Position numbers and translations under genes: made by a program
Shown here: positions 8,237 to 16,981 of the stretch, piece after piece
Numbering within the stretch: position 1 is the first letter of the stretch
How the letters are laid out: each line of letters starts with the position of its first letter
The notes under the pieces: model-generated
Seen by the model: the letters and a program-made list of their open reading frames with translations, nothing else
The model's database searches: none
Told to the model about the DNA's origin: nothing
Assembly: GCA_900547035.1 (NCBI GenBank)
Contig: URFM01000010.1
Coordinates: forward strand, 20,012-84,011
Length of the DNA stretch: 64,000 bases
From: an uncultured Clostridium sp.
GTDB taxonomy: Bacteria > Bacillota > Clostridia > Lachnospirales > Lachnospiraceae
Direction of reading: 5' to 3'

Positions 8237-8265
8237 TTGTCATTTCCCAAGTTCTGTATTAGAAT
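8237..8265 (+). promoter_or_regulatory. Predicted promoter of the dcw cluster
   Basis: TTGTCA (8237-8242), 17-base spacer, TAGAAT (8260-8265), immediately upstream of the mraZ operator repeats. Confidence 0.75.
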
Positions 8266-8274
8266 AGACATACA

Positions 8275-8320
8275 AGTGGTAGAAAGTGGTGTAAAGTGGT
8301 AGAGGATGGTTGTTCAGTGG
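8275..8320 (+). promoter_or_regulatory. MraZ operator: five AGTGGT-like boxes at 10-base period
   Basis: AAGTGGT-type boxes end at 8280, 8290 and 8300, followed by GATGGT (8305-8310) and CAGTGG (8315-8320), in exact 10-base register just after the -10. MraZ proteins are known to bind tandem GTGG/AAAGTG-type direct repeats upstream of their own gene, so this is the predicted autoregulatory site. Confidence 0.82.
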
Positions 8321-8391
8321 AATAAGTAGGGGTTCGGATTTCCCCCACGCCACATCCACCACGCCGCGGCGGTTACGGCAGGTGATGAATC

Positions 8392-8817
8392 ATGTTCATG
8401 GGTGAGTACAATCATACAGTAGACGCGAAGGGACGTCTGATCGTTCCTTCCAAGTTTCGGGAGCAGTTGGGGGACGAGTTCGTTGTAACAAAGGGCCTGG
8501 ATAACTGCCTTTTCGTGTATGAAAATTCAGAATGGGCCGCCCTTGAAGAGAAACTTCGCACACTGCCGCTTACCAATGCCGCCGGACGTAAATTTTCCCG
8601 TTTTTTGCTGGCCGGCGCAACCACTTGTGAAGTAGATAAACAGGGAAGAATTTTACTTCCGGCAATCTTACGGGAGTTTGCCGGTATCGACAGAGATGCT
8701 GTGTTGGTGGGCGTTGGAAGCCGTATAGAAATCTGGAGCAAGGAACGGTGGCTTCAGGCCAACACCTTTGACGATATGGAAGAGATTGCGGAGCATATGG
8801 AAGGTCTGGGAATATAA
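8392..8817 (+). CDS. mraZ: Transcriptional regulator MraZ
   Basis: DNA-binding protein of the AbrB-like SpoVT fold, 141 residues, two repeats of the DxxGR module: [13 protein letters not shown] near residue 10 and [14 protein letters not shown] near residue 82. It oligomerises as a ring and regulates the dcw operon; the repeated boxes upstream are its expected target. The N terminus [15 protein letters not shown] matches the family start at 8392. The stop codon and the rsmH start share one base (TAATG). Confidence 0.96.
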   Translation: MFMGEYNHTVDAKGRLIVPSKFREQLGDEFVVTKGLDNCLFVYENSEWAALEEKLRTLPLTNAAGRKFSRFLLAGATTCEVDKQGRILLPAILREFAGIDRDAVLVGVGSRIEIWSKERWLQANTFDDMEEIAEHMEGLGI

Positions 8818-9758
8818 TGGATACAATTAAATTTGGACATACCTCCGTGCTTCTGTACGAAACGGTGGGCAGCCTGAATATTATTCCCGGCGGTTGTTAT
8901 GTGGACGGGACGCTGGGCGGCGCGGGCCATGCGTTTGAGGTCTGCAAACGCCTGGGAAACGGCAGGCTGATCGGCATCGATCAGGATGGGGATGCCATTG
9001 CGGCGGCTTTGGCGAGACTGGCTCCATTTCAGGATAAGGTAACCATTGTCCGTGACAATTATTGCAACATTGTCCGGGTCCTTCAGGAGCTGGGAATCGA
9101 AAAGGTGGATGGAATCTATCTGGATTTGGGAGTTTCCTCATGGCAGCTGGATGAGCGGTCCAGAGGGTTTACATACCGGGAAGACGCTCCTCTGGATATG
9201 AGGATGGATCAGAGGAAAAGCCGGACGGCAGCGGACATTGTCAACACATACAGTGAAGAGGACCTGACCCGGATCATTCGGGATTACGGGGAGGATAGAT
9301 TTGCCCGCAATATTGCGAAACACATAGTAAGGGAACGGGAGAGAGACCCCATTGTTACCACCGGGCGTCTGGCGGAGATTATTAAGGGAGCCATTCCGGC
9401 CAAGGTTCGTGCTACAGGAGGACATCCGGCAAAGCGGACCTTTCAGGCCATTCGGATTGAATTGAATGGCGAACTGACAGTGCTGGAAGAATCGATCGAT
9501 GGTATGATTGATCTGTTGAATCCCGGAGGAAGGCTGAGTATTATCACATTCCATTCCCTGGAAGACCGGATTGTAAAGAACCGTTTCCGGCTTAATGAGC
9601 ATCCTTGTACCTGTCCGCCGGATTTTCCGGTGTGCGTGTGCGGGAAAAAGAGCAAGGGAAGAGTGGTGACCAGAAAGCCTATTCTGCCCTCGGAGGAAGA
9701 AATGAGAGAAAACAGCCGGTCTAAGAGCGCCAAACTGCGTGTCTTTGAACGGATTTAA
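8817..9758 (+). CDS. rsmH: 16S rRNA (cytosine-1402-N4)-methyltransferase
   Basis: S-adenosylmethionine-dependent methyltransferase that modifies C1402 in the 16S rRNA P site. 313 residues. Seen: [14 protein letters not shown] start, [13 protein letters not shown]-binding loop, [24 protein letters not shown], and [13 protein letters not shown] cluster of cysteines ([15 protein letters not shown]) lies in the C-terminal part, as usual in the family. Overlaps mraZ by one base. Confidence 0.96.
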   Translation: MDTIKFGHTSVLLYETVGSLNIIPGGCYVDGTLGGAGHAFEVCKRLGNGRLIGIDQDGDAIAAALARLAPFQDKVTIVRDNYCNIVRVLQELGIEKVDGIYLDLGVSSWQLDERSRGFTYREDAPLDMRMDQRKSRTAADIVNTYSEEDLTRIIRDYGEDRFARNIAKHIVRERERDPIVTTGRLAEIIKGAIPAKVRATGGHPAKRTFQAIRIELNGELTVLEESIDGMIDLLNPGGRLSIITFHSLEDRIVKNRFRLNEHPCTCPPDFPVCVCGKKSKGRVVTRKPILPSEEEMRENSRSKSAKLRVFERI

Positions 9759-9820
9759 GTACGGATTGAAAAAGCCCGGCATTTCGATGCCGGAGTCAAA
9801 GGGAAGGGAGGATAGGGTTA

Positions 9821-10300
9821 ATGGCAGCAAGAAGAAATGGACATCCTTATGTATACGGCGCGGCGGCACCAAAGCTGGAACCGGAGCGTCGGCCCCTTGA
9901 GGAGCCAAGAAAAAAGCCGGTCAGACACTCGTCTGTCAGGACAAACAGCAGAGTTCGCAGGAACCAGGAAAAAGCGCTGCAGATGGATCTGCCTTATGTG
10001 ATTTTGCTGACCATCGCATCGCTGTGTACCTTATACCTCTGTGTGAATTACCTTCACCTTCAGTCCTCCATCACAGGGAGGATGCACAACATCGAGCAGA
10101 TGGAGGCGGAGCTGGAACAGTATAAATCGGAAAACGACGCCCTGGAGAGCGCCATCAATGCCAGCGTTGATTTGAACGAGATTTATCGCATCGCCACAGA
10201 AGAACTGGGGATGGTCTATGCCAACCGCGATCAGGTTTTGCTCTTTGACAAAACGGAAAATGGATATGTAAGGCAGTTTGAGGAGATTCCCAGTTATTAA
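9821..10300 (+). CDS. ftsL: FtsL-like division protein
   Basis: Small bitopic membrane protein of 159 residues. A basic, Pro-rich cytoplasmic N terminus (about 50 residues), one membrane helix (DLPYVILLTIASLCTLYLCV, near 55-75) and a heptad-like extracellular stretch (IEQMEAELEQYKSENDALE). Position between rsmH and the PBP gene plus this topology support FtsL, the partner of DivIC/DivIB and the septal synthase. The sequence itself is weakly conserved, so position carries much of the call. AGGGAGGAT lies upstream of the ATG. Confidence 0.85.
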   Translation: MAARRNGHPYVYGAAAPKLEPERRPLEEPRKKPVRHSSVRTNSRVRRNQEKALQMDLPYVILLTIASLCTLYLCVNYLHLQSSITGRMHNIEQMEAELEQYKSENDALESAINASVDLNEIYRIATEELGMVYANRDQVLLFDKTENGYVRQFEEIPSY

Positions 10301-12572
10301 GGAGATGCCAAGGGAGGCGGAGCGTATTAAAAGGGAGCCAAAAAAGCATCCCGACCGGAAAATATTTCAGGCTTATATGCAGAAGAACCTGTTGCTCGCA
10401 TTTATCTGCGTGGCGGTTCTTCTGTTTCTTCTAGTCGGGGTTCTTTATCGGATTATAAAAAACAACAACGAGCAGTACAACAAAATTGTACTGACTCAGA
10501 GGCAGCAGCAGTATGACAGCAGGGTGATTCCCTACCGGAGAGGGGATATTGTGGACCGGAACGGTACCTACATTGCCCAAAGTGAAAAGGTTTACAATCT
10601 GATTATTGATGCCAGACAGATTATGTCCGATCCGGAAAACTTTCTGGAGCCGACGATTTCCGCCCTGGTTCAAAGTTTTGGTTTCGACGCTGCGGAAATC
10701 CGCGGCCTGATTGAGGAACGAAAGGACAGCGCGTATGTGCGTTACTCCGGAGGAAGACAGCTGAGTTACGACCAGATGTCGGCTTTCGAGCAGCTGCGTC
10801 AGGAGACCAATACGGCCTACAGCAAGAGCGAGGACGCTTCTCAGAGAAAGAAGAGAGTCTACGGCATCTGGTTTGAGGATGAGTATAAGCGCTATTACCC
10901 CTATGATTCCATGGGATGCAGCGTGATTGGTTTTGCCAGCGGAGACGGCAGCAGCGGTACCAGCGGAATTGAACGGTATTACAACGATGAACTTACCGGT
11001 GTCAATGGCAGAGAATACGGATATTTGGATGAGAACGCCAATTTGGAGGGCGTGATTAAGCCGGCCCAAAACGGCAATACGGTGGTCTCTACCCTGGATG
11101 TTAATATCCAGAACATTGTTCAGAAATACATCGATGAGTGGCAGACCAGCACAGGAAGCAAGATGACCGCGGCCATTGTCATGAATCCCAACAACGGGGA
11201 AATCCTGGCGATGGGTACATCCAATACCTACGATCTGAATAATCCCAGAACGACGGAAGGATATACGGAAGAAGATCTGTTTAACCTGGGAAAAACGGAG
11301 GCAGTGGCAGTTTACAGACGGGAACACGACGGGGCGGAGATAACGGAAGATCAGGTTCTGGATTATTTCAGCAGGGATGATGTGATTTCTTATGGGACCC
11401 AGGTTGCCTGGAATGCCCTCTGGAGGAATTTCTGCGTCAGCGATACTTATGAGCCTGGCTCCCCATCCAAGATTTTTACTGTGGCGGCGGGGCTGGAGGA
11501 AGGCGTGCTGACGGGAAATGAGACCTTTAACTGTACCGGATACCGCCATGTGGGGGATCACGATATCAGCTGCGTAGTTCGAAGCGGCCACGGAATCCTG
11601 AATGTGAAAGAATCTCTGATGCAGTCCTGCAATGTCTGCATGATGGATATGGCCCAGATGATTGGGGAGGAACGCTTCCTAAAGTATCAGTCCCTGTTTG
11701 GCTTCGGAGACAAGACCGGTATCGATCTGCCGGGAGAGGCGGATACCAGCAGCCTGATCTATACGGCGGAAAATATGGGGCCTACGGATTTAGCTACGAA
11801 CTCTTTTGGACAAAACTACAACTGTACCATGGTTCAGATGGCAGCCGCGTTTTGCTCTGTTATCAATGGCGGTTCCTACTATGAGCCCCATGTGGTGAAG
11901 GAGATTATCAACGAAGAAGGGGCGATAGTGGAAAGAAAGGATCCGGTTCTGGTAAGAGAAACTGTTTCCAGATCTACTGCGGATTTCCTTATTGACGCTA
12001 TGTTTGAAACAGTAACCGACGGAACGGGAGGCGCTGCGGCGGTAGCCGGCTACAATGTGGGCGGTAAGACGGGCACTGCGGAGAAGCTGCCCAGAAGCGC
12101 GAAGAATTATCTGGTTTCCTTTGCGGGTTTTGCGCCGGTGGAGGATCCTCAGGTATTTGTCTATGTTGTGATTGACACACCGAATTTTCCGCCGGGGCCG
12201 GAGCAGTCCCACAGCTCCTATGCCAGCGCCATCTTTTCCAAGATTATGGGAGAGGTTCTTCCTTATTTAAATGTATTCCCCAATACGGAAACAGAAGAAG
12301 GAGAAAACCTGACGGAAGAGCTGCCTCAGGAGGAAGGACTTCATTCTCCTCAGGAGGAGGAAACCGGAGAGACCCAGGAGGAACGTAAGCCCTTCCAGAC
12401 CGATGAGTTTGTGGAGGCAGGGGACAGCGGAGTGCCGGAACGGGTTCCTGAGGATCCGAACCGGGAGACAGAAGCCATGGATCTGCCATCCTCTTCAGCG
12501 GAAACGGCGACAGAAGAGACCACAGCCGTCCAGGAGGAATCTGCCTCCGAACGCGAAGAGACACAGGGCTGA
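10278..12572 (+). CDS. Class B penicillin-binding protein (FtsI/PbpB position)
   Basis: Peptidoglycan transpeptidase anchored by one N-terminal helix (LLLAFICVAVLLFLLVGVLY). PBP dimerisation domain with the RGDIVDRNGT motif, then a transpeptidase domain: SxxK as SPSK (Ser at about residue 395), SxN as SCN in LMQSCN, and KTG in GGKTGTAEK. After about residue 660 comes a long Glu/Thr/Pro-rich tail and no PASTA domain is evident. The frame opens at TTG 10278, overlapping ftsL; ATG 10305 is an alternative, but its AAGGAG abuts the codon. Inferred role: septal or sporulation wall synthesis with FtsW. Confidence 0.88.
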   Translation: MRRFPVIKEMPREAERIKREPKKHPDRKIFQAYMQKNLLLAFICVAVLLFLLVGVLYRIIKNNNEQYNKIVLTQRQQQYDSRVIPYRRGDIVDRNGTYIAQSEKVYNLIIDARQIMSDPENFLEPTISALVQSFGFDAAEIRGLIEERKDSAYVRYSGGRQLSYDQMSAFEQLRQETNTAYSKSEDASQRKKRVYGIWFEDEYKRYYPYDSMGCSVIGFASGDGSSGTSGIERYYNDELTGVNGREYGYLDENANLEGVIKPAQNGNTVVSTLDVNIQNIVQKYIDEWQTSTGSKMTAAIVMNPNNGEILAMGTSNTYDLNNPRTTEGYTEEDLFNLGKTEAVAVYRREHDGAEITEDQVLDYFSRDDVISYGTQVAWNALWRNFCVSDTYEPGSPSKIFTVAAGLEEGVLTGNETFNCTGYRHVGDHDISCVVRSGHGILNVKESLMQSCNVCMMDMAQMIGEERFLKYQSLFGFGDKTGIDLPGEADTSSLIYTAENMGPTDLATNSFGQNYNCTMVQMAAAFCSVINGGSYYEPHVVKEIINEEGAIVERKDPVLVRETVSRSTADFLIDAMFETVTDGTGGAAAVAGYNVGGKTGTAEKLPRSAKNYLVSFAGFAPVEDPQVFVYVVIDTPNFPPGPEQSHSSYASAIFSKIMGEVLPYLNVFPNTETEEGENLTEELPQEEGLHSPQEEETGETQEERKPFQTDEFVEAGDSGVPERVPEDPNRETEAMDLPSSSAETATEETTAVQEESASEREETQG

Positions 12573-12700
12573 GGAGAACATACAACAAGGGGCTGACGGC
12601 CAGAACGTGGCTGCCTGCCCCTTAATTTTCGGGTCTCAGACATAAAATGCCGGATCGGGCCATATATAATTAACAATGACAGCTCCGGGGATGATTCGTT

Positions 12701-14482
12701 ATGCAGCCGAATCTTACCAGCCACCGAAGGCGGGTGGCCCTGATGGGAATCCTGATCGGACTTTTGATTCTGGCCCTGACGGGCCGGCTTGGATATCTGA
12801 TGTTATTTCAGGCAGAACATTACGGTCAGATGGCGGAAGACCTGCACCAGAGAGAAAGAACCATCAAAGCGGCCAGGGGAAGAATTTTGGATGTAAACGG
12901 TACCGTACTGGCGGATAACCGGAGAGTCTGCACCATTTCGGTGGTACACAGCCAGATTACCGATCCGGAGCAGGTAACTCAAAGCCTAAGCAGTATTCTG
13001 GATTTGAATTATGAAGAGGTGAAGAGAAAGGTAGAAAAGAGAAGCTCCAGGGAAATCATTGATACCAATGTGGAATATGAACTGGGAGAACAGATTCGAA
13101 ATAAAAATCTGGATGGGGTGAAGGTGGATGAGGATTACAAGCGCTACTACCCCTACGGGAGCCTGGCCTCCAAGGTCATGGGATTTACGGGAGGGGATAA
13201 CCAGGGGATTATTGGCCTGGAGGTAAAATATGAGTCCAGGTTAAAAGGGACCAATGGAACCATTCTTACTATGACCGACGCCAGAGGGGTGGAGCTGGAT
13301 AATGAGGCGGAGGATCGGATTGAGCCTGTTCCGGGAGATGATCTTCAAATCAGCCTGGATGTGAACATTCAGCAGTACGCGCAGCAGCTGGCCTACCAGG
13401 TGCTGGAGAAGAAAAATGCAAAGGCGGTTTCCATTGTGGTAATGAATCCGAAAAACGGAGAAATTATGGCTATGGTCAATGTGCCGGAATTTGATTTAAA
13501 CGATCCTTTTACTCTGAATCAGAATCTGAGAAGCCGGAGTCTGATTGAAGAGGCCGCCGGGAGAACGGCCGACCCTTCGGCAGAAGAACGGCAGGATCTT
13601 TTAAATCAAATGTGGCGCAACCGCTGTATCAACGACACCTACGAGCCCGGCTCCACCTTTAAGATTATCACGGCCGCCGCGGGGCTGGAGGCTGGGGTGG
13701 TGGATTTAGACGACACTTTTTCTTGTCCGGGGTTTCGGATTGTGGAGGACAGAAAGATCCGCTGCCATAAGACGGGAGGACATGGTACGGAAACCTTTCT
13801 TCAGGGAGCGATGAATTCCTGCAATCCGGTATTTATCGATGTGGGGCAGAGACTGGGAGTGGACAGTTACTATCACTACTTTACGAAGTTCGGGTTAAAA
13901 GAAAAAACGGGCATCGATCTGCCAGGAGAGGCAGGTACGATTATGCACAAAAAGGAAAATATGGGACCGGTGGAACTGGCTACCGTCTCCTTCGGCCAGT
14001 CTTTCCAGATCACTCCCATCCAGCTGATTACCACCGCTTCTTCCATTATTAACGGAGGAAAACGGATTACGCCTCATTTTGCCCTGAGAACAGTAGATCA
14101 TGAGGGAAAACAAATCCGGGAATTTTCTTACCCGGAGGGGGAAAGGATTCTGTCGGAAGAGACCAGCGCCACCATGCGTTATATCCTGGAGCAGGTGGTG
14201 GCGGAGGGAAGCGGAAAGCAGGCGGCCATTCCTGGTTTTTCCATCGGAGGAAAGACCGCGACCTCGGAAAAACTGCCAAGAAGCCTGAAAAAATATATTT
14301 CATCCTTTATCGGCTTCGCTCCGGCAAATGATCCACAGGTAATTGCCCTGATTACCATCGACGAGCCGGAAGGGATTTATTATGGCGGAACCATTGCCGC
14401 TCCGGTGATTGGAGAACTGTTCCGGAACATTTTGCCTTATCTGGGAATTGAGCCAATCCAACTGGCGGTTGATTATTCATAG
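12701..14482 (+). CDS. Class B penicillin-binding protein (SpoVD position)
   Basis: Second transpeptidase of the cluster, 593 residues, with an N-terminal membrane helix (MGILIGLLILALTGRLGYLML) and RGRILDVNGTVLADN at the dimerisation domain. SxxK as STFK in EPGSTFKIITAAAG and SxN as SCN in MNSCNPVF are normal; the third motif reads KTA (GGKTATSEKL, Lys at residue 518) instead of KTG. No PASTA repeat. In Bacillus the equivalent slot is spoVD, a spore-cortex PBP. The 128-base gap before it holds a weak stem (AAGGGGC with GCCCCTT, 12587-12622) and only a weak ribosome site. Confidence 0.88.
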   Translation: MQPNLTSHRRRVALMGILIGLLILALTGRLGYLMLFQAEHYGQMAEDLHQRERTIKAARGRILDVNGTVLADNRRVCTISVVHSQITDPEQVTQSLSSILDLNYEEVKRKVEKRSSREIIDTNVEYELGEQIRNKNLDGVKVDEDYKRYYPYGSLASKVMGFTGGDNQGIIGLEVKYESRLKGTNGTILTMTDARGVELDNEAEDRIEPVPGDDLQISLDVNIQQYAQQLAYQVLEKKNAKAVSIVVMNPKNGEIMAMVNVPEFDLNDPFTLNQNLRSRSLIEEAAGRTADPSAEERQDLLNQMWRNRCINDTYEPGSTFKIITAAAGLEAGVVDLDDTFSCPGFRIVEDRKIRCHKTGGHGTETFLQGAMNSCNPVFIDVGQRLGVDSYYHYFTKFGLKEKTGIDLPGEAGTIMHKKENMGPVELATVSFGQSFQITPIQLITTASSIINGGKRITPHFALRTVDHEGKQIREFSYPEGERILSEETSATMRYILEQVVAEGSGKQAAIPGFSIGGKTATSEKLPRSLKKYISSFIGFAPANDPQVIALITIDEPEGIYYGGTIAAPVIGELFRNILPYLGIEPIQLAVDYS

Positions 14483-14580
14483 AAAAAGACGTATACTATT
14501 TACTGTGAAAGTCCCGGAAGCGGAAAAGGACGAAACGGGATTTTGATACGAATTTAATACATAGGAAACTGAGGTGCGTT

Positions 14581-15549
14581 ATGATTCAAGAAACCATACT
14601 TGCCATTATTATAGCCTTTGCCATCAGCGCCGTACTTTGCCCGTTGATTATTCCCTTTCTGCACAAGCTGAAATTCGGACAGCAGGTACGTCAGGACGGT
14701 CCGCAGGCTCACTTAAAAAAACAGGGAACACCCACTATGGGAGGTTTGATTATTCTTTCCAGTATCATCATTACCTCCCTTTTCTATATTTCCAGCTATC
14801 CCAAAATTATTCCGGTGCTGTTTATGACCGTGGGATTTGGAATTATCGGGTTTCTGGACGACTACATTAAAATCGTTATGAAACGGTCCGAGGGACTAAA
14901 CCCTATTCAAAAACTGATCGGCCAGTTTATCATTACCGGCATTTTTGCATGGTATGTGGTTAACAGCGGGGAAGTAGGAACGGAAATGCTGATTCCTTTT
15001 ACCGGAGGATTTCAGTCAGGGAGTTTCCTTCATCTGGGAATCTTTTTTGTGCCTGCCCTGTTTTTTATTGTTCTGGGCACAGACAACGGAGTGAACTTTA
15101 CTGACGGGCTGGATGGCCTGTGTACCAGTGTAACCATACTGGTAGCTACTTTTCTGACCATTGTGGCCATTGGCGAGAATACGGGGATCAGCCCGATCAC
15201 AGGGGCGGTAGTGGGAAGCCTTCTGGGGTTTCTGCTGTTTAACGTATATCCCGCGAAGGTGTTTATGGGAGATACCGGTTCCCTGGCTTTGGGCGGTTTT
15301 GTGTCGGCCAGCGTGTTTATGATGCGCATGCCGCTGTTTCTGCCGATTATTGGCTTTATTTATCTGGCAGAGGTGCTGTCCGTAATTATTCAGGTGACCT
15401 ATTTTAAGAAAACAGGAGGAAAACGGATTTTCCGTATGGCGCCCATCCACCATCATTTTGAGTTGGGCGGATGGTCCGAGACGCGGGTTGTGGCGGTATT
15501 TTCTATTGTTACGGCAATTTTGTGTTTGGTGGCATATTTGGGGCTGTAG
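14581..15549 (+). CDS. mraY: Phospho-N-acetylmuramoyl-pentapeptide transferase
   Basis: Integral membrane enzyme making lipid I from UDP-MurNAc-pentapeptide and undecaprenyl phosphate. 322 residues, about ten helices. Catalytic and family motifs: GLIILSSI after TPTMG, the FLDDYIK aspartate pair, DNGVNFTDGLDGL, FMGDTGSLALGG and the HHHFEL loop. GAGGTG at 14571 supports the ATG. The expected neighbour murE (and murF) is absent from this cluster. Confidence 0.97.
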   Translation: MIQETILAIIIAFAISAVLCPLIIPFLHKLKFGQQVRQDGPQAHLKKQGTPTMGGLIILSSIIITSLFYISSYPKIIPVLFMTVGFGIIGFLDDYIKIVMKRSEGLNPIQKLIGQFIITGIFAWYVVNSGEVGTEMLIPFTGGFQSGSFLHLGIFFVPALFFIVLGTDNGVNFTDGLDGLCTSVTILVATFLTIVAIGENTGISPITGAVVGSLLGFLLFNVYPAKVFMGDTGSLALGGFVSASVFMMRMPLFLPIIGFIYLAEVLSVIIQVTYFKKTGGKRIFRMAPIHHHFELGGWSETRVVAVFSIVTAILCLVAYLGL

Positions 15550-15579
15550 AGCGGTGAAAAGAATGAGGAGGATGAACAA

Positions 15580-16938
15580 ATGAACCAAAGTCAGAGAGTG
15601 CTGGTGGCGGGAACCGGAAAGAGCGGGATTGCCGCTGCGAAACTGATTCTGGACCGGGGCGGAGAAGTGCTGCTCTATGACGGAAATGCAGGTCTGGATG
15701 AGGAGACGGTAAAAAAGAATTTTCCCGAAGGGGCCAAGGTGAGCCTGGTGCTGGGAGAGATTAAAAGAAGCGACCTTTTGGGGGTGGAACTGTGTATTGT
15801 CAGTCCGGGTATTCCTATGGACAGCCCTTTTGTTGGGGTAGTGGACGATGCGAAGATCCCGATTTTGGGAGAGATTGAGCTGGCATATCAGTGCGGGGCC
15901 GGACGTCTGGCCGCTATTACGGGAACCAACGGAAAGACAACGACTACGGCTCTTACGGGCGAAATTTTAAAAGCTCATTTCGAAGAGGTTTTCGTGGTGG
16001 GAAATATCGGCGAGCCCTACACCGCCAAGGTGGGGGAGATGACGGAAAATTCCGTTACCGTGGCAGAGGTGTCCAGTTTTCAGCTGGAAACCATTATGGA
16101 CTTCAGGCCGGAGGTCAGCGCCATTTTAAATATTACGCCGGACCATCTGAACCGGCACAAAACGATGGAAAACTATATTCAGATTAAGGAAGCTATTACA
16201 CTGAACCAGACAGAGGAGGATGCGGTAGTACTCAATTACGATGATCCTGTTCTCAGGGAGTTCGGAACCAGCGGGGATTTAAAGCCAAAGGTTATCTGGT
16301 TTTCCAGCCGGGAGATGCTGAAGGACGGTTTCTGCATGAAGGGCGACCAGATCGTATTCTGCAGGGACGGAAAAGAGAAGGAGCTTTTGGATGTCCATTC
16401 CATGCACCTTCTGGGGCGGCACAATTACGAGAATGTGATGGCCGCTGCCGCCATTTGTCACCGCATGGGGGTTCCTTTGGAGAAAATTGCCCGTGTGGCA
16501 AAGGAGTTTAGGCCCGTAGAGCATCGAATCGAGTTTGTGAGGGAGCGCTGCGGCGTGAAATACTATAACGATTCCAAAGGGACGAATCCGGATGCGGCAA
16601 TCCAGGCTCTGCGGGCTATGCCGGGGCCCACGCTGCTGATCGCCGGGGGATATGATAAGGACAGTGCCTACGATGAGTGGGTAAAGGAGTTTGAGGGCAA
16701 GGTGCGGTATTTGATTCTCATTGGGCAGACCAGGGATAAGATTGCCGCCTGTGCCAAGGAACACGGATTTACGGAGATTATGTATGCGGAGGATATGTCC
16801 GAGGCAGTGCAGGTCAGCGCGGTGTATGCGGATTCGGGAGATTATGTGCTTTTAAGCCCTGCCTGCGCCAGCTGGGATATGTTCCGGGATTATGAGGAAC
16901 GGGGGCGGATCTTTAAAGAATGCGTGATGGCCCTGTAA
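15580..16938 (+). CDS. murD: UDP-N-acetylmuramoylalanine--D-glutamate ligase
   Basis: Adds D-glutamate to UDP-MurNAc-L-Ala in the cytoplasm, ATP-dependent. 452 residues. N-terminal Rossmann domain (VLVAGTGKSGIAAAK), central ATPase with GTNGKTTTT P-loop, EVSSFQLE, NITPDHLNRH, and C-terminal domain with YNDSKGTNPDA and AGGYDK. AGGAGG upstream of ATG 15580. Lies between mraY and ftsW as in Bacillus. Confidence 0.97.
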   Translation: MNQSQRVLVAGTGKSGIAAAKLILDRGGEVLLYDGNAGLDEETVKKNFPEGAKVSLVLGEIKRSDLLGVELCIVSPGIPMDSPFVGVVDDAKIPILGEIELAYQCGAGRLAAITGTNGKTTTTALTGEILKAHFEEVFVVGNIGEPYTAKVGEMTENSVTVAEVSSFQLETIMDFRPEVSAILNITPDHLNRHKTMENYIQIKEAITLNQTEEDAVVLNYDDPVLREFGTSGDLKPKVIWFSSREMLKDGFCMKGDQIVFCRDGKEKELLDVHSMHLLGRHNYENVMAAAAICHRMGVPLEKIARVAKEFRPVEHRIEFVRERCGVKYYNDSKGTNPDAAIQALRAMPGPTLLIAGGYDKDSAYDEWVKEFEGKVRYLILIGQTRDKIAACAKEHGFTEIMYAEDMSEAVQVSAVYADSGDYVLLSPACASWDMFRDYEERGRIFKECVMAL

Positions 16939-16981
16939 ATCCCGAAGCCGGAAAATAGCCGGAAGAAAGGAGGAGACGACC

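Noticed and set aside
8275-8320. CRISPR or tandem-repeat array
   Set aside because: The 10-base period and AGTGGT boxes fit an MraZ operator; no spacers are present.
14483-14580. Terminator between the second PBP gene and mraY
   Set aside because: TCCCG/CGGGA with TTTT is only five pairs with a long loop, and the genes normally form one operon.
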